From Batkoa obscura (taxonomy: Eukaryota > Entomophthoromycota > Entomophthoromycetes > Entomophthorales > Batkoaceae), in assembly GCA_030770535.1 (NCBI GenBank), contig JASVEC010000019.1:62001-126000 (forward strand): a DNA stretch of 64,000 bases, read 5' to 3'. Shown here in pieces: positions 52,056 through 63,565 of the stretch. Every line of letters starts with the position of its first letter. The first letter of the stretch is position 1. A model generated the notes under the pieces. That model made no database searches. It was given only the letters and a program-made list of their open reading frames with translations, and was not told where the DNA came from. The translations under genes were made by a program, and so were the position numbers.

Positions 52056-52157
52056 ATTTAGGGTGTTTTTTTCGGTTTCCTCACTTTTTCCATTTAAAGC
52101 GCTATTTGAGTGGAAAAGTTGCTAGTAAAATCCTTGAATAAAAAAATACACCCTCAT
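52056..52157 (+). mobile_element. MITE-like element, copy 15
   Basis: Starts ATTTAGGGTGTTTTTTTCGG, core AAGCGCTATTTGAG, ends ATACACCCTCATTT. Slightly shortened in the first inner arm. Confidence 0.72.
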
Positions 52158-52221
52158 TTTAGTTAGTATGACATCTGGTAGTTTAATTAACATTTTGTAA
52201 AAGTTTAGATTAAATCTTACT

Positions 52222-52321
52222 AAATGGAGGTTGTTGTTTTTTGGCTTTATCGTTTTTTTCATCTTTTAAGCGCTATTTGAGTGAAAAAATTCTTAGTGAA
52301 ATCCTTAAAATATATCCCAAA
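52222..52321 (+). mobile_element. MITE-like element, copy 16 (3' end degraded)
   Basis: Starts AAATGGAGGTTG, core AAGCGCTATTTGAG. It ends early at CTTAAAATATATCCCAA, so the right arm is shortened. Confidence 0.68.
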
Positions 52322-52841
52322 CTAATTTTGACTTTATCCCTGTTTTTTTGGGCAAGGCTTAGTTTATCAACCTTGAACCTTTTGCTATCTGAAAGTTTAA
52401 ATCTTTAAAAGATTAAAAGGGTTCAAACAATTTTAATAAAATGGTCTCCCATTTTAAAAATAAGCATTTCAAAAGCTTTGAAAAGGACAACAGTAATAAA
52501 TAGGAGCGAATAAAAAAATAAAACTAAATAGAACCAGGTAGAACCAAGTAGAATCGTTCTGAGCTCCAAATTTTAAACTCATTATTCTAAGCCAATTAAG
52601 CTTTTCGATTCTCGGCTCAAGGCTCCTCTTCTTTAATAAATTACCTGCTTATCCTTACCTAAAAATAGCATCAATTTCAAATCTTTTAGTATTTTCCGAC
52701 AAAAAATAATTGGGTTTTGGGGTAAAAGATGAGTCATGATTGCAGATGATGAAATCTATTATCCCTGAATTATAATTAAAAATCGTCAATATATAACTGG
52801 AATATTAACAAAAGCAAATTTATCTTTTTTCAAAATTTAGA

Positions 52842-54798
52842 ATGTATATTTTAAAAAGTAGTAGTAAAATAATCGAGTTAAAAGGTATATACTAGAACTT
52901 TTTAGTTTATTGTGATTTATTTTTATTACTATAGGGAGCTATTTCAGAACCTTCTCTTCGACTTCCTATGTAAGATATACTAAAGGTAAATTTTGACTAC
53001 TATAATTTATTACAATAGTAATTTTTTTAATAGAAAGGGTCATGATACTTGGTAATTAGAACTCATAAAAAATCAATAATAATAATAACGATTTATTTTT
53101 TATCTATTAAAAAGGTTCAGGCTGGGGAGGTAACTGAATTATCAGTCAATAGCTAAATCAAACACTAACTCATCTTCAGGATTTAAGTTAGCAAAAGATT
53201 TAGACAATAGGAAATATGATGTTACTCTGATTTCACCAAGAAATTACTTCCTATTTACACCACTATTGGCAAGTACTTCAGTGGGTACTTTGGAGTTTCG
53301 TACCATTACTGAAACGATACGTAAGCATAATCCAAAGGTCCATTATATTGAAGGAAGTTGTCAAGAGATTAAGTTTGAGGATAAAAAGTTAAAGATTGCT
53401 CCCAATTTTGATAACAACCAATCGTTTGATATTGGTTATGACCATCTTGTTGTGGCTGTAGGTGCCATTTCTAATACGTTTGGTATTAAAGGAGTTGGAG
53501 AACACGCTCATTTTTTAAAAGATATTGCAAATGCTAGAAGTATTCGTAGAAAGGTTATGGATTGTAAGTGGTATTGCATTGTTTAGTTTTGGCTTAATTT
53601 CGTTTTTTAGGTTTTGAAAAGGCAATTTTACCAACTTCCAATGAAGAAGATAAGCAAAGATTATTGAATTTCGCTGGTAATTGAATTTCATCATACTACT
53701 TACTATTTAAATTTGACCCTTTTGTATCATAGTTGTAGGCGGAGGACCAACAGTAATTACCAGAGATTATTTGCTTTAATGTATATTAATTAATTTATAA
53801 AGGGAGTCGAATTTTCGGCTGAATTACACGATCTATTAAAAGAAGACATGGCAAGATTATATCCCACTCTTATGCCATTTGTTAAAATGACACTTTATGA
53901 CGTCGCACCAAATATTTTATCTTCATTTGACTCCAAGTTATCCACTTTTGCTACTAAATTGATGAATCGCGAAGGTATCAAAATTAAAACGGGTAAAGAT
54001 TATTACAACTTTATATGAGAGTATAAAATTTAATTTCTTTTCTAAGGTACTTCAATTACAGAAATTAAATCAGACTCTATAATATTAAAGGATGGAGAAG
54101 AAAGTGATTACTTTTATTTTATTTCTAGAATAAAAACTAACTATAAATATAGTCCCTGTTGGTATGGTAGTTTGGGCTACTGGTGTAACTGAAACCCCAT
54201 TAATAAAAAGTTTGAAAGAGAGTATAGCTACTGACGGATGGCGGTTATCAACAGATGATCAACTACGATTGCTAAGTAAAAAAACAAACCAAGTGTTAGA
54301 TGATAAAGTGTAAGATCTATAAAAATATTATTTCAAAATAAAACTAATCCACCTACCAAAAACTAGTTATGGCATTGGAGATTGCGCAACAATTCAAGGC
54401 AATCCCTTGGCCTGCACAGCTCAAGTAGCGGAACAACAAGCCACTTATTTGATACAAAAATTCAATGATCCCAAATTTTACGAACGTCCATTATCTACAA
54501 AATTAAACAAGCCATTTAAATTTAACAATAAGGGAATTATGGCTTATTTAGGAAATTGGCAAGCAATTGTTGAACTATCAGACCCTTTAAATGAATCTGG
54601 TAAAGGAAAAATTAAACAATCGGGCTATGTTGCTTGGTTCCTATGGCGTTCTGCTTACATGACCAAATCTGTTTCTTGGAGAAATAAGCTGTTGATCCCA
54701 GTATATTGGTAACTTTCATTTTTTATGTGTTGGCTTTGTTTATTGAGTTTTATAGGTTTATGACTTGGGCTTTTGGTAGAGATGTTAGTCGATTTTAG
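52842..54798 (+). CDS. NDE1: Type II (alternative) NADH dehydrogenase, twelve exons
   Basis: A single-subunit, rotenone-insensitive flavoprotein that passes electrons from NADH to ubiquinone at the inner mitochondrial membrane. Eleven introns were resolved; the first exons are tiny. The N-terminus (MYILKSSSKIIELKGSYFRT, then FSSTSYVRYTK) looks like a mitochondrial presequence. The FAD site VMILGSGWGGFKLAKDLD is followed by ISPRNYFLFTPLLASTSVGT, the NADH site FAVVGGGPTGVEFSAELHDL, VWATGVTETPLIKSL and YGIGDCATI. The C-terminal membrane-anchoring part has WFLWRSAYMTKSVSWRNKLL and ends WFMTWAFGRDVSRF. No EF-hand insert is visible. One intron uses a GTGATT donor. Internal (NDI1) or external (NDE) facing cannot be decided. 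Confidence 0.94.
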
Positions 54799-54942
54799 AT
54801 GAAGTTTATTGAGCTAAATTCAATATTAAAATGTAGATTAAAAACTATTGATATTTTACATTACTTTTATCATTTCATCAAATTTACTTATGTAGAATAG
54901 AACAAACTAGAGTGGATCTTAAGTAACAACTTACAAATAGAA

Positions 54943-55050
54943 ATATGGGGATATGTTTTTTCGTTTAAGAATTTTGCTAGTAAGTTTTCCCACTTAAATA
55001 GCGCTTAAAAACTGGAAAAAGTAATGAAGTCAAAAAAACACTCACATATA
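54943..55050 (-). mobile_element. MITE-like element, copy 17, inside a reading frame
   Basis: Starts AAATATGGGGATATG, contains CCCACTTAAATAGCGCTTAA and ends AACACTCACATATA. It overlaps the 3' end of the broken kelch gene and supplies its last codons and stop. Confidence 0.75.
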
Positions 55051-56479
55051 TTATTATTAGTTTTATTGATATTTTGTTTCTTCTTACTCTTACAATAAAA
55101 TAAACCATAAATAATTATAAAAAATAAAACTATGAAAACTAAATTACCAATAACCACATTCATTTTTGAGTTGCCTGTTGAATTTGATACTTTTCTATAA
55201 TTACTATCCTTATGACTCATAGCTTCATCTGATGTATATAGTTGATCGAAATCTTCATTCTCCTTTTTTGATGCTGGTCCAATTGTGTTACTTAATTTGA
55301 TTGTTTCCTTCTCTAGGTCAAGTGTTTTTAAATCAATTGCAATGATATCATATTGACTATCGCTGTTATTGATATCTCCATAAAAGAACACAACTTTATC
55401 ATTGATTAGCTCGCTTGAATGCCATGCTCTACCAATGTCAAATATCACGTTATCAAAGTCAATAATGTCGATTTTTGTCCATTGCCAATTAGTCAAGTTC
55501 AATAGCTGAATATCGCTATATAAAGTAGTATAATCATTTACTTTATCTGTACCTCCATAAACCAGTATACAATTTAGATCATATAAATGAGTAGCTGAAT
55601 GTCCTATTCTTATTCTATCATTGTAATTCTTTGTTTCTATTTTCTCAATTAATTTTGTATCAATATTATATAAGTAAGTTATTCAGGTTTGATACTATTG
55701 ATTCTTTGCCATGCCTTTGAGCTTGGGATCTGTGCTTGTTATCAGATATTATGTAAGAAGAATCATCATAAGATAAACTGCCAATCATAGCCATAGTAGC
55801 AGACTTAATTATATTATCTGTATAAAAAGTATTAGCAGGTAAATCACTATCCAAGATATAAACACTAAATAGCATATAAGGGCTGTGATATTGAAAACGG
55901 TGATTTTATTGCTTAATACAGAAAAGATTGTATTCATACCCAAAAACCAACTACCACAAACATACAGTTTATTGTTTGTGCTTATTATTGATCTACCGCT
56001 AAAAGTTTTTCAGAAAATGGGAGCATGAGTTTTTTTGTGACTCACCTTTTATGCTTTAAATTGACAATGTATAACCTTGAATACCGGAACTTGTCGTTCT
56101 CAATCTTATTATTGAATTGAAGTTTATATAATCTTGTTACAATATTTGGGCTAATATTATATATATAAATGTATACCAAGCTTGCTATTTATGACATTTC
56201 TTTAAGTTTAAATTTGAAAAAAATTGTTTCAAGTTGGTAGCTGAAGTCAAATTAATTAAAAGATGACTATTTCTTGAACTTTCCTTTTCGTTTGGTTCTT
56301 CCTCAATGTTAAGCTCTTTTCTTTTTATTGTGTTGTAAACCACTAACATTTGATAATATAATACAGTACTACTACGTTTTATAAATTCCTTGTTTTTTTA
56401 TGGTTTTCTCAAAGTCACTTTTTGTTACACTAGTTAATAATAATAATAATTTTGCTCCCAATAAATATCCATTATACAT
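55005..56479 (-). pseudogene. Kelch membrane protein, broken copy 1
   Basis: A paralogue of the whole gene at 57587. The start region reads MYNGYLLGAKLLLLLTSVTK (signal-peptide-like), soon followed by a stop. Recognisable pieces then lie in different frames (HLLINLTSATNLKQFFSNLN; IIKSATMAMIGSLSYDDSSY; YLYNIDTKLIEKIETKN), with a one-base shift near 55680. The stretch 55217-55643 is identical to the intact gene. After it the sequence diverges (SHKDSNYRKVSNSTGNSK) into a membrane segment (NVVIGNLVFIVLFFIIIYGL), then a tail whose last ~14 residues (ICECFFDFITFSSF) are encoded by a MITE. At least two breaks; it may still be transcribed. Confidence 0.72.
55217..55643. repeat. 427 bp inverted duplication, left arm
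   Basis: The reverse complement of 58436-58862, with no difference found on base-by-base reading. Both borders fall within coding sequence. Confidence 0.88.
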
Positions 56480-57586
56480 CATATCATATCCTTCTTGAAT
56501 TTTGATATATATATGCAGCTATAAATATGCTTATTTTAACATGTGGCCTTTTTTATGTTTACACTCAAATGACATTTTTAAAATTTATTCTTGTTATTAG
56601 TTAAATGGAATGAATTTGTAGCTTTTTATTATCAAAGTCGTATTTTTATATCCCTTAAAAGAACAGTAACATAAATTTTATATCAAGAAAAGAGCTGTAT
56701 ATTTGAACAAATTTACAATCGTGATTATACAATGCGTTTAAATAAAATTGATAAGATTGAAAAAAGATTGAAGAATTTTCAATAGCTCGTATAATCAAAA
56801 AAATTTTATTTGATCTATGTTAAAATTTGCAATATTTGTATATAGATGTTTCTTTTTTTTAAGGATTCCAAATATCGAATATGTTCTTTCTACACGTTTT
56901 AAGTCTATAAATCTCTGCTGTATGATAGTTTAATACTAATGTTATTATATATATAAGTTTCACAAAGCTTTGATTTATTTAAAATAAGTTATTAAACTAT
57001 CTCAAAAATTCTTCTCAAAGCCTATAATAAAAAAAAGTAAGAATTTGGTGTTTATTTATTGTGAGTTAATTGTTTATTTATAAAGAAAAGGCCAAGTATT
57101 TGTACTATTTTTGAGGATATAAAAAGATAGCCGACAGATCATTAGATGAAAAGTTCGAATGTAGCTTATTAATATACTTAGGATTTGGAACAGCTTTTTA
57201 CTCAGATGATAAGGAGAGTTCTAAAAATTTCTAAATTAAGCTAGCCAATAGAACATTAGCTGCAAATAAGGGATAATCCTGATACATTTTGGTTTGAATA
57301 GAATAGTTAAATACCAGAAGCCAACAGCTCTAATGTTATCAAACTAAATAACTAGCCAATTGGTCTCAGAACATCTTTTTATCCCATAATATTTTAAAAG
57401 AATAAAAACCCATACCTTATTGGGCTCAAGATTTAAAAAAAATGTTCAATAGTTTCTTAAATTTTTATTTATCATATCAATACTAAAACTGAATAGTTAA
57501 GAATTTCATCTAAATAAAAGCCACAACGAGGGGTGTATTTAAAGGAAAATAGGTATCCCACGATTAAAGATAGAAGGCAAAATACA
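56480..57586. other. Spacer between inverted kelch copies
   Basis: A divergent upstream region for the two kelch copies, very AT-rich. An open stretch of about 43 codons near 57118-57232 (LDEKFECSLLIYLGFGTAFY) has no ATG and no family match. No MITE copy. Confidence 0.45.
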
Positions 57587-59323
57587 ATGCATAGGCTATT
57601 TTTACCAATAATAATGTTATTATTGCCATTATTAATAAGTGCAAATAGCAACGAGTTCCAGAAAGTCAAGAATAGTAACAAAGAATTTACAAAATGTAGT
57701 ACGATATTATACGATAAAATACTACTAGTACATAACACAATAATAAGGAAAGATATTTATAATGAAAAAGTAATAAATAGAAAAGAGCCAAGTTTAAACT
57801 ACAGTCACTTTTTAATCAATTTAACATCAACCATTAACTTGAACCAAATTTATCCAAATGCGAATTTAAAGAATAATTATATAGATAGTAACTTTGACAT
57901 TTTTTTTTTCACATATAAGAATAATTTGAATGCTATGGCAACATTAGATAAGTTTCACTCAAATAACAAATTTAATAATACAACCGATAGCCTTTTATCA
58001 TTGTATACAATTAGTTTAAAGAAAAAGCTGTGGATTGTTAAAAATAGCAAGTCTGAGTATCATATAGATAATTATAGTGGTAGTTCAATAACAAGCGTGA
58101 AAGATAGTTTATTTGTCTATGGGGGCTGGCAATTAAACTTAGATACTAACATATCTACAATAGTTAATAATCTCACAGTTTTGAACTTGGACTATACTAA
58201 CTCTTTGCATCCCACAGCTGAAATCGATTCAAGTATGCCTCCTAGCGCTTTTCATACAGCTACTATGATTAACTCTACTACTATGGTTATACTTGGCGGT
58301 TTATCTTATGAAAATTCTGATAGTGAAAAACCGAAAATCGAGATTATTCCAAAAGGCCAAAACTATTCTAAGGAATCAATAATGATGAATTTGAAGCATA
58401 TTCATATGTATAATACGGACTTGAGATTATACAAAAAAATAGAAACAAAGAATTACAATGATAGAATAAGAATAGGACATTCAGCTACTCATTTATATGA
58501 TCTAAATTGTATACTGGTTTATGGAGGTACAGATAAAGTAAATGATTATACTACTTTATATAGCGATATTCAGCTATTGAACTTGACTAATTGGCAATGG
58601 ACAAAAATCGACATTATTGACTTTGATAACGTGATATTTGACATTGGTAGAGCATGGCATTCAAGCGAGCTAATCAATGATAAAGTTGTGTTCTTTTATG
58701 GAGATATCAATAACAGCGATAGTCAATATGATATCATTGCAATTGATTTAAAAACACTTGACCTAGAGAAGGAAACAATCAAATTAAGTAACACAATTGG
58801 ACCAGCATCAAAAAAGGAGAATGAAGATTTCGATCAACTATATACATCAGATGAAGCTATGAATTATTATGTAGACCCATATAAATTAAAACTAACACAT
58901 TATTTGAATACCTCTGATATTGCTGGAATCATAATCGGAGTAATTTTATTTACTATTATATTGATCACTCTTTGTTATTATTTTACAAATAGATACAAAA
59001 AATGGAAATGGTATAAAAAATGTAATATGCTTGGATCAAACCCACCTTCTACATTTTTATCGTCATTAAATCTATCTTTACCTAATACCAAAAATGGTGA
59101 TGAATATGGGATTTGGGATTTGGACTCTCATTATGCCAATTCAATTCATAGTCTGGAAAATGAATTAAGTCATTTTAATGAACCAGTAATATTATTTCGT
59201 TGCAATAATTCACTTCCTTTGTCTACTAGATCTACTAAAATAAACTCAAGTGAAGAGACAACTGCTTCTAATGTTGATTCCATTACAGATGACACTATTA
59301 TTAATGCAACTAGTGGCTTTTAG
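57587..59323 (+). CDS. Membrane-anchored extracellular kelch protein, intact
   Basis: 578 residues from ATG 57587. I prefer this over the open frame upstream because it begins a clean signal peptide (MHRLFLPIIMLLLPLLISAN). The ectodomain has kelch blades with paired glycines and aromatic residues: VKDSLFVYGGWQLN, AFHTATMINSTTMVILGGLS, RIGHSATHLYDLNCILVYGG, NLTNWQWTKIDI and AWHSSELINDKVVFFYGD. Many N-glycosylation sequons are visible. One transmembrane segment (IAGIIIGVILFTIILITLCY) is followed by basic residues (NRYKKWKWYKKC) and a ~95-residue Ser/Thr-rich cytoplasmic tail. This is a type I surface protein architecture common in fungi; the ligand is unknown. Two broken paralogues flank it. 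Confidence 0.82.
   Translation: MHRLFLPIIMLLLPLLISANSNEFQKVKNSNKEFTKCSTILYDKILLVHNTIIRKDIYNEKVINRKEPSLNYSHFLINLTSTINLNQIYPNANLKNNYIDSNFDIFFFTYKNNLNAMATLDKFHSNNKFNNTTDSLLSLYTISLKKKLWIVKNSKSEYHIDNYSGSSITSVKDSLFVYGGWQLNLDTNISTIVNNLTVLNLDYTNSLHPTAEIDSSMPPSAFHTATMINSTTMVILGGLSYENSDSEKPKIEIIPKGQNYSKESIMMNLKHIHMYNTDLRLYKKIETKNYNDRIRIGHSATHLYDLNCILVYGGTDKVNDYTTLYSDIQLLNLTNWQWTKIDIIDFDNVIFDIGRAWHSSELINDKVVFFYGDINNSDSQYDIIAIDLKTLDLEKETIKLSNTIGPASKKENEDFDQLYTSDEAMNYYVDPYKLKLTHYLNTSDIAGIIIGVILFTIILITLCYYFTNRYKKWKWYKKCNMLGSNPPSTFLSSLNLSLPNTKNGDEYGIWDLDSHYANSIHSLENELSHFNEPVILFRCNNSLPLSTRSTKINSSEETTASNVDSITDDTIINATSGF
58436..58862. repeat. 427 bp inverted duplication, right arm
   Basis: Partner of 55217-55643, located in the second half of the intact kelch ectodomain. 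The inner spacing is about 2.8 kb. Confidence 0.88.
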
Positions 59324-59730
59324 CAACTATCATTAGCTACTATTTTATCCTTTATTTTATATAAGTAAATAATTATTTTATTGTTTTCCTTTTTTTTTGA
59401 TTTTTTTGTTTATACACTAATAAGTTCGACTTAAATATTTTAAAATTCTAAAACTTGAATATTGTTTTTTGATAAATTGAAAAAAATAACTATTATTGAT
59501 TTGTTTTTTGAACCACTTTACAGCAATTTTAAACTTAGTATTAATTTCCTTGAAGCATTTTATTTATATATCTACGTTTAACAAATAAACTCGTAAAACA
59601 ATTAATAAATGACTTCTGTTTTATATTTCTATTTTATGAGCATCCACTATAACTAGTGAACTCAAACTTGAAACATTTCTTGTGATAAATTTGCAATTAC
59701 CAACATAATCCCTTTAACATTTCATTAAAC

Positions 59731-59838
59731 TGTTAGGGCTGTATTTTCATGTTTAAGAATTTTGCTAACAATTTTTCCGTCTAAATAGTGCCTTAGAAGA
59801 TGGGAAAAATAACGAAATCAAAAAACACTCCCATTTGT
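59731..59838 (-). mobile_element. MITE-like element, copy 18
   Basis: Starts TGTTAGGGCTGTATTTTCAT, contains TTTTTCCGTCTAAATAGTG and ends AACACTCCCATTTG. Drifted ends. Confidence 0.7.
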
Positions 59839-60348
59839 AAAAGATAAAAGATAAGAGATAAAAGAATATGCCAGATCGTACCAAGGGCTATTAAGAATAA
59901 TAGCTAATCAAACAATATAAACGATTGAGTATATTCAATAAACGTTCCTTGGGTAAATAATAAAGGTGAGTTTATAATTTTTTTAAAAATGATATTGTTT
60001 CTTGTACTTTTTAAATTCAGATTCAAATCTATATTTCCTAATTTATTTTTTTTGTTATGCTAACTAACTTAGCATTTGCAAACCAAATTAAAGGAATGTA
60101 TAATTGATTATTTTCAAAATACAATTGTTATGATTTGATACTCATAATAATTTTTGATCAAGAGTCAACTTAATGTAAAATCTAAAAGGTGAGGAAGATG
60201 TAATCTTGATCAAAATGATAAAAAACTGTTATAGCTATAATTTAAAAGCAAAGAATATTTTATCATCGAATTGTTGAATTGTCAGAAGGCACATTCTAAT
60301 ATGTATTTGAATTATCTTAATTGAATAAAGGAAGATCTTAATTAATTA

Positions 60349-60453
60349 TATGGGGGTGTTTTTTTGGCTTCATTGTTTTTTCCATCTTTTAAGCGCTATT
60401 TGAGTGGAAAAATTGTTAGTAAGATCCTTAAATCCTCAAATACATCCCCATAT
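60349..60453 (+). mobile_element. MITE-like element, copy 19
   Basis: Starts TATGGGGGTGTTTTTTTGG, core AAGCGCTATTTGAG, ends AATACATCCCCATAT. One of the best-preserved copies, flanked by TA on both sides. Confidence 0.8.
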
Positions 60454-61019
60454 CCTTGAGCCTACCTTGGGCTAGACATATTCTAATAGCAGTAAGTGTT
60501 ATAGAAGGAAATTTGTCTATTTTGATTATCAAATAAATAAAAACAACATAAGCTATATTCAAATTGATATTAAATATAGCTTTCCCCTTGTTTGAGTTTA
60601 TTTTAGTTAATTTATTATTAATAAAACAGTGGTAACATTATGGAAAAGATGTGCTGGATCATAAGTTAACTTGATTCATACTTTAAATTATTGTTGAAGA
60701 ATTGGCCTAATAAGGATTTGGCTCTCAGATACCCTATTTATCTATTTTTTTATTAAAAGGTGATAATTCTATTGAGTCTAAAGGAGGGGAAGGTGGAGTT
60801 AAACTGTTTTGATCTTTTTTTCTTTATAATTACAGTATAACCCGTAAGTGGTAACAAATAATCAAGTCGCTCCAATTAAAATTCTTATAAACTAATCGAT
60901 TTCTGAGTTATTGTTTCCATTGAACATCCTATTTTTAGTATTTTTTTATTAGTATAAGTCCTTGCTTTATACTGAGGAAAAAACACTAAAAATAGACAAG
61001 TTTCCCATTCTTTTTTTTC

Positions 61020-62189
61020 ACTATTGGTTTAATTGTAACTCTTAACTTCATTGCATTTTTTACTAGGTTAAGAGATTCTAAATCAAATGCAATAATCTTA
61101 TATTATCGTTTTTACTACAGTAATTATCATTCCAATAAGATGAAATTGATTTGTCTTCGACTGCTTCAATGTTTTGCCTTATTAATGCTAAAAATATCTT
61201 GATTTAAGCAACAATAACATTTGTATATTTCAAATTGCTCAAGTTTAGCAATTGAATATTATTATAAAAAATCCTATAGCCATCCAATTTGGATGTATCA
61301 CCATAAACTAATACACATTCAAGCCAGATAAGTATTCCGATCAATGCCGTGCTCTTACTAAATCATTACAACCCTTCGCTTCGAATATAATTATCTATGG
61401 AAATAGGATCGAGGATGTATAAAAAAAGAGGTTTACTATTATTTATTTTGTATGACGAATTTGACTTCTTAGATTTTCTCATATAGGTTATTATTAAAAA
61501 GATTGCCTTGAGATACACCACCAGGTATACTTATACCAATAATAAGCTGTAATATATGTATAAAGAGTATTAAAAAGGTTGAATTATTGAAAATATACTT
61601 ATTAGCACATCGGGATATTTATATATATGGAAACTTTAGTTTAACTGATTAGCGCAGAAGTTTTAGCTTCAAATCAAAAAACCAACCTCTATAAAGAAAT
61701 GATGATTCATTAGTTGTACTATTACCAATCTCCCGCTAAAAGTCGTTTCATTTTATGATATTAATTTGGTTTAACCATCAGCTTTTTTGCATCTAAATTA
61801 ACTATAAATGACTGAGAATATTGTTTTAGGTTGTCTTTAACCTTTTTATTTGAATGAAACTTATCTAGTGATATTACAATATTAAAATTTTATTCTCTAC
61901 AACATTCTTTGTTAAACTCTTAATTGAATAAATTCGATTTAGATTTATGGTCAAAGTTGGTTAAAATAGGACTGTTGCTCAGATGCTTCGTTTCAATTTA
62001 CTTCCTCTTTACCATTAATCCTCTCCATTTGATTACATCATGAGCTATAATTTGGTCATATAACGTAGCACTATGCTCTATAAGTTTCTTACTTTCCTTT
62101 TTAATATCTCCAAACTTGCTTTTTATTACATTCGTTGATAAAAATAATAATACGACTGTTCAAATATTTGTTTTATAAATCATATTCAT
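61020..62189 (-). pseudogene. Kelch membrane protein, broken copy 2
   Basis: A third, older paralogue. From 62189 it reads MNMIYKTNI-stop, then VVLLFLSTNVIKSKFGDIKK and a stretch matching the intact protein's N-terminus (SATLYDQIIAHDVIKWRG). Further along, LECVLVYGDTSKLDGY and NNIQLLNLSNLKYTN match kelch blades. Numerous stops and shifts; there is no sign of function. Its left border is set where similarity fades near 61020. Confidence 0.65.
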
Positions 62190-63565
62190 ATTAATAGTAT
62201 TTCTTTGTTCTGTTTTTATTCAAAACAAAATTTTAAATCAAAAATTCAAATGTTATGGCCTTATTACTAGTTAAAAATATATTTATTTATTTATATAAAA
62301 TAATTTTTTTATATTTCAAAAGCGAGTAAGGTAAATAGGGGTACATATTCAAACTAAAGTGAGAATCGAATATTATAATCTAATATTTTTTTAACAAAAT
62401 TAAGATTAGCATAAATCAAGCGAAAAAAATCAAGGTTCATATTGTAAATAGTAAATAGATTAATATATGTTGACCAAAATACTAAACAGTATGATCAATC
62501 AGTAATTGCCTTATACTCAACTTTGAAGCTTTACACCTTAGTATATATCTCGAGTTTATATTAAAGCTAGCCCTTAACGGCTACTTGCTTCTAAAACAGG
62601 TATTTGTAGCCCATAAGTTCTATAGTGATGACTACATCGCATAAAAGTGTTAGCACTACACCAGGATCATTAAGCCACTATATCAATAGCAATGACTCAG
62701 AAACTACCTGATAAATATATTAGCAAATGGATTGCTAAATGAAAGTTTAAAACAATCCTAGGAACCTATCAATCATATGGAGGTATTTTTTTTGACTTCA
62801 TTACTTTTTCCATTTTTTAAGCGCTATTTAAGCGGAAAAAATGTCAGTAAAATTCTTGAACACGAAAATACATCCACGTATATTGATTCTATGACATAAA
62901 TATGCTAATAACGCGCCAAAACGATTAAACTATTATAATAATACTAATGGCTCAGAAGCTACCATATAAATCAATAAGTAATAGGCCGCATATCAAAATT
63001 TTTTACAATAACTAATATAGCAAGTTATAAAAACTGAAAAACTTAAATAATATAGGTAAAGTTCAAAAAAATTGGTTGCTTAATTTTTTCATTTCTTAGC
63101 TATTTAAATTTCATGGTGAAGATTGAGCTAAAATTTACCAAATTAGACAATTTAAGTGATTAGTGTAATTTTGTTTTTTATTTAATGCTTACATATTTCA
63201 CAACAGTAGCAAGTGACTGGATTTTTAGCATCTTGTCATGAAATGTGAGTTTTCATAAAACAGATTTATGCAAAATGCTATAAAAATTAATAACAGTATG
63301 TTAATGTAATTTATGAATAAAGAAAAAATAGAGAATATAAAAACATCATTTTTAACTGACTTATATATTAATTTTGAATCTTGTTATCTTTAAATTACCC
63401 CCAATATTACATTTACTAGAAAAATAACCAAATCGTTTTGCAAATATCACAATCTAGTTTGATTTAATAAAATAAAATTAAACATTTATTTCTAAAATTA
63501 ATTTATTTTCAAAATCCAATCCTTCAATTTTATTTTTCGAACTTTGATAAACCTCACTCAAAAAA
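62190..63565. other. Intergenic region with one MITE copy
   Basis: The MITE at 62775 is flanked by two loosely similar ~65 bp segments (about 62667-62730 and 62921-62985). Otherwise AT-rich DNA without a recognised gene. Confidence 0.45.
62775..62882 (+). mobile_element. MITE-like element, copy 20
   Basis: Starts ATATGGAGGTATTTTTTTTG, core AAGCGCTATTTAAG, ends AATACATCCACGTATA. Confidence 0.76.

Larger units (their letters stand above)
50300..52841. other. 2.5 kb intergenic region with four MITE copies
   Basis: It separates TGS1 from the NADH dehydrogenase gene. MITE copies lie at 51163, 51838, 52056 and 52222. Short reading frames here are translations of the repeat itself. No gene or RNA was recognised. 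Confidence 0.5.
59324..61019. other. Intergenic region with two MITE copies
   Basis: Contains the 3' flank of the intact kelch gene and MITE copies at 59731 and 60349. No gene or RNA was recognised. Confidence 0.5.

Noticed and set aside
57118-57232. 43-codon open stretch LDEKFECSLLIYLGFG
   Set aside because: No ATG, preceded directly by a stop, and no flanking exon to join.
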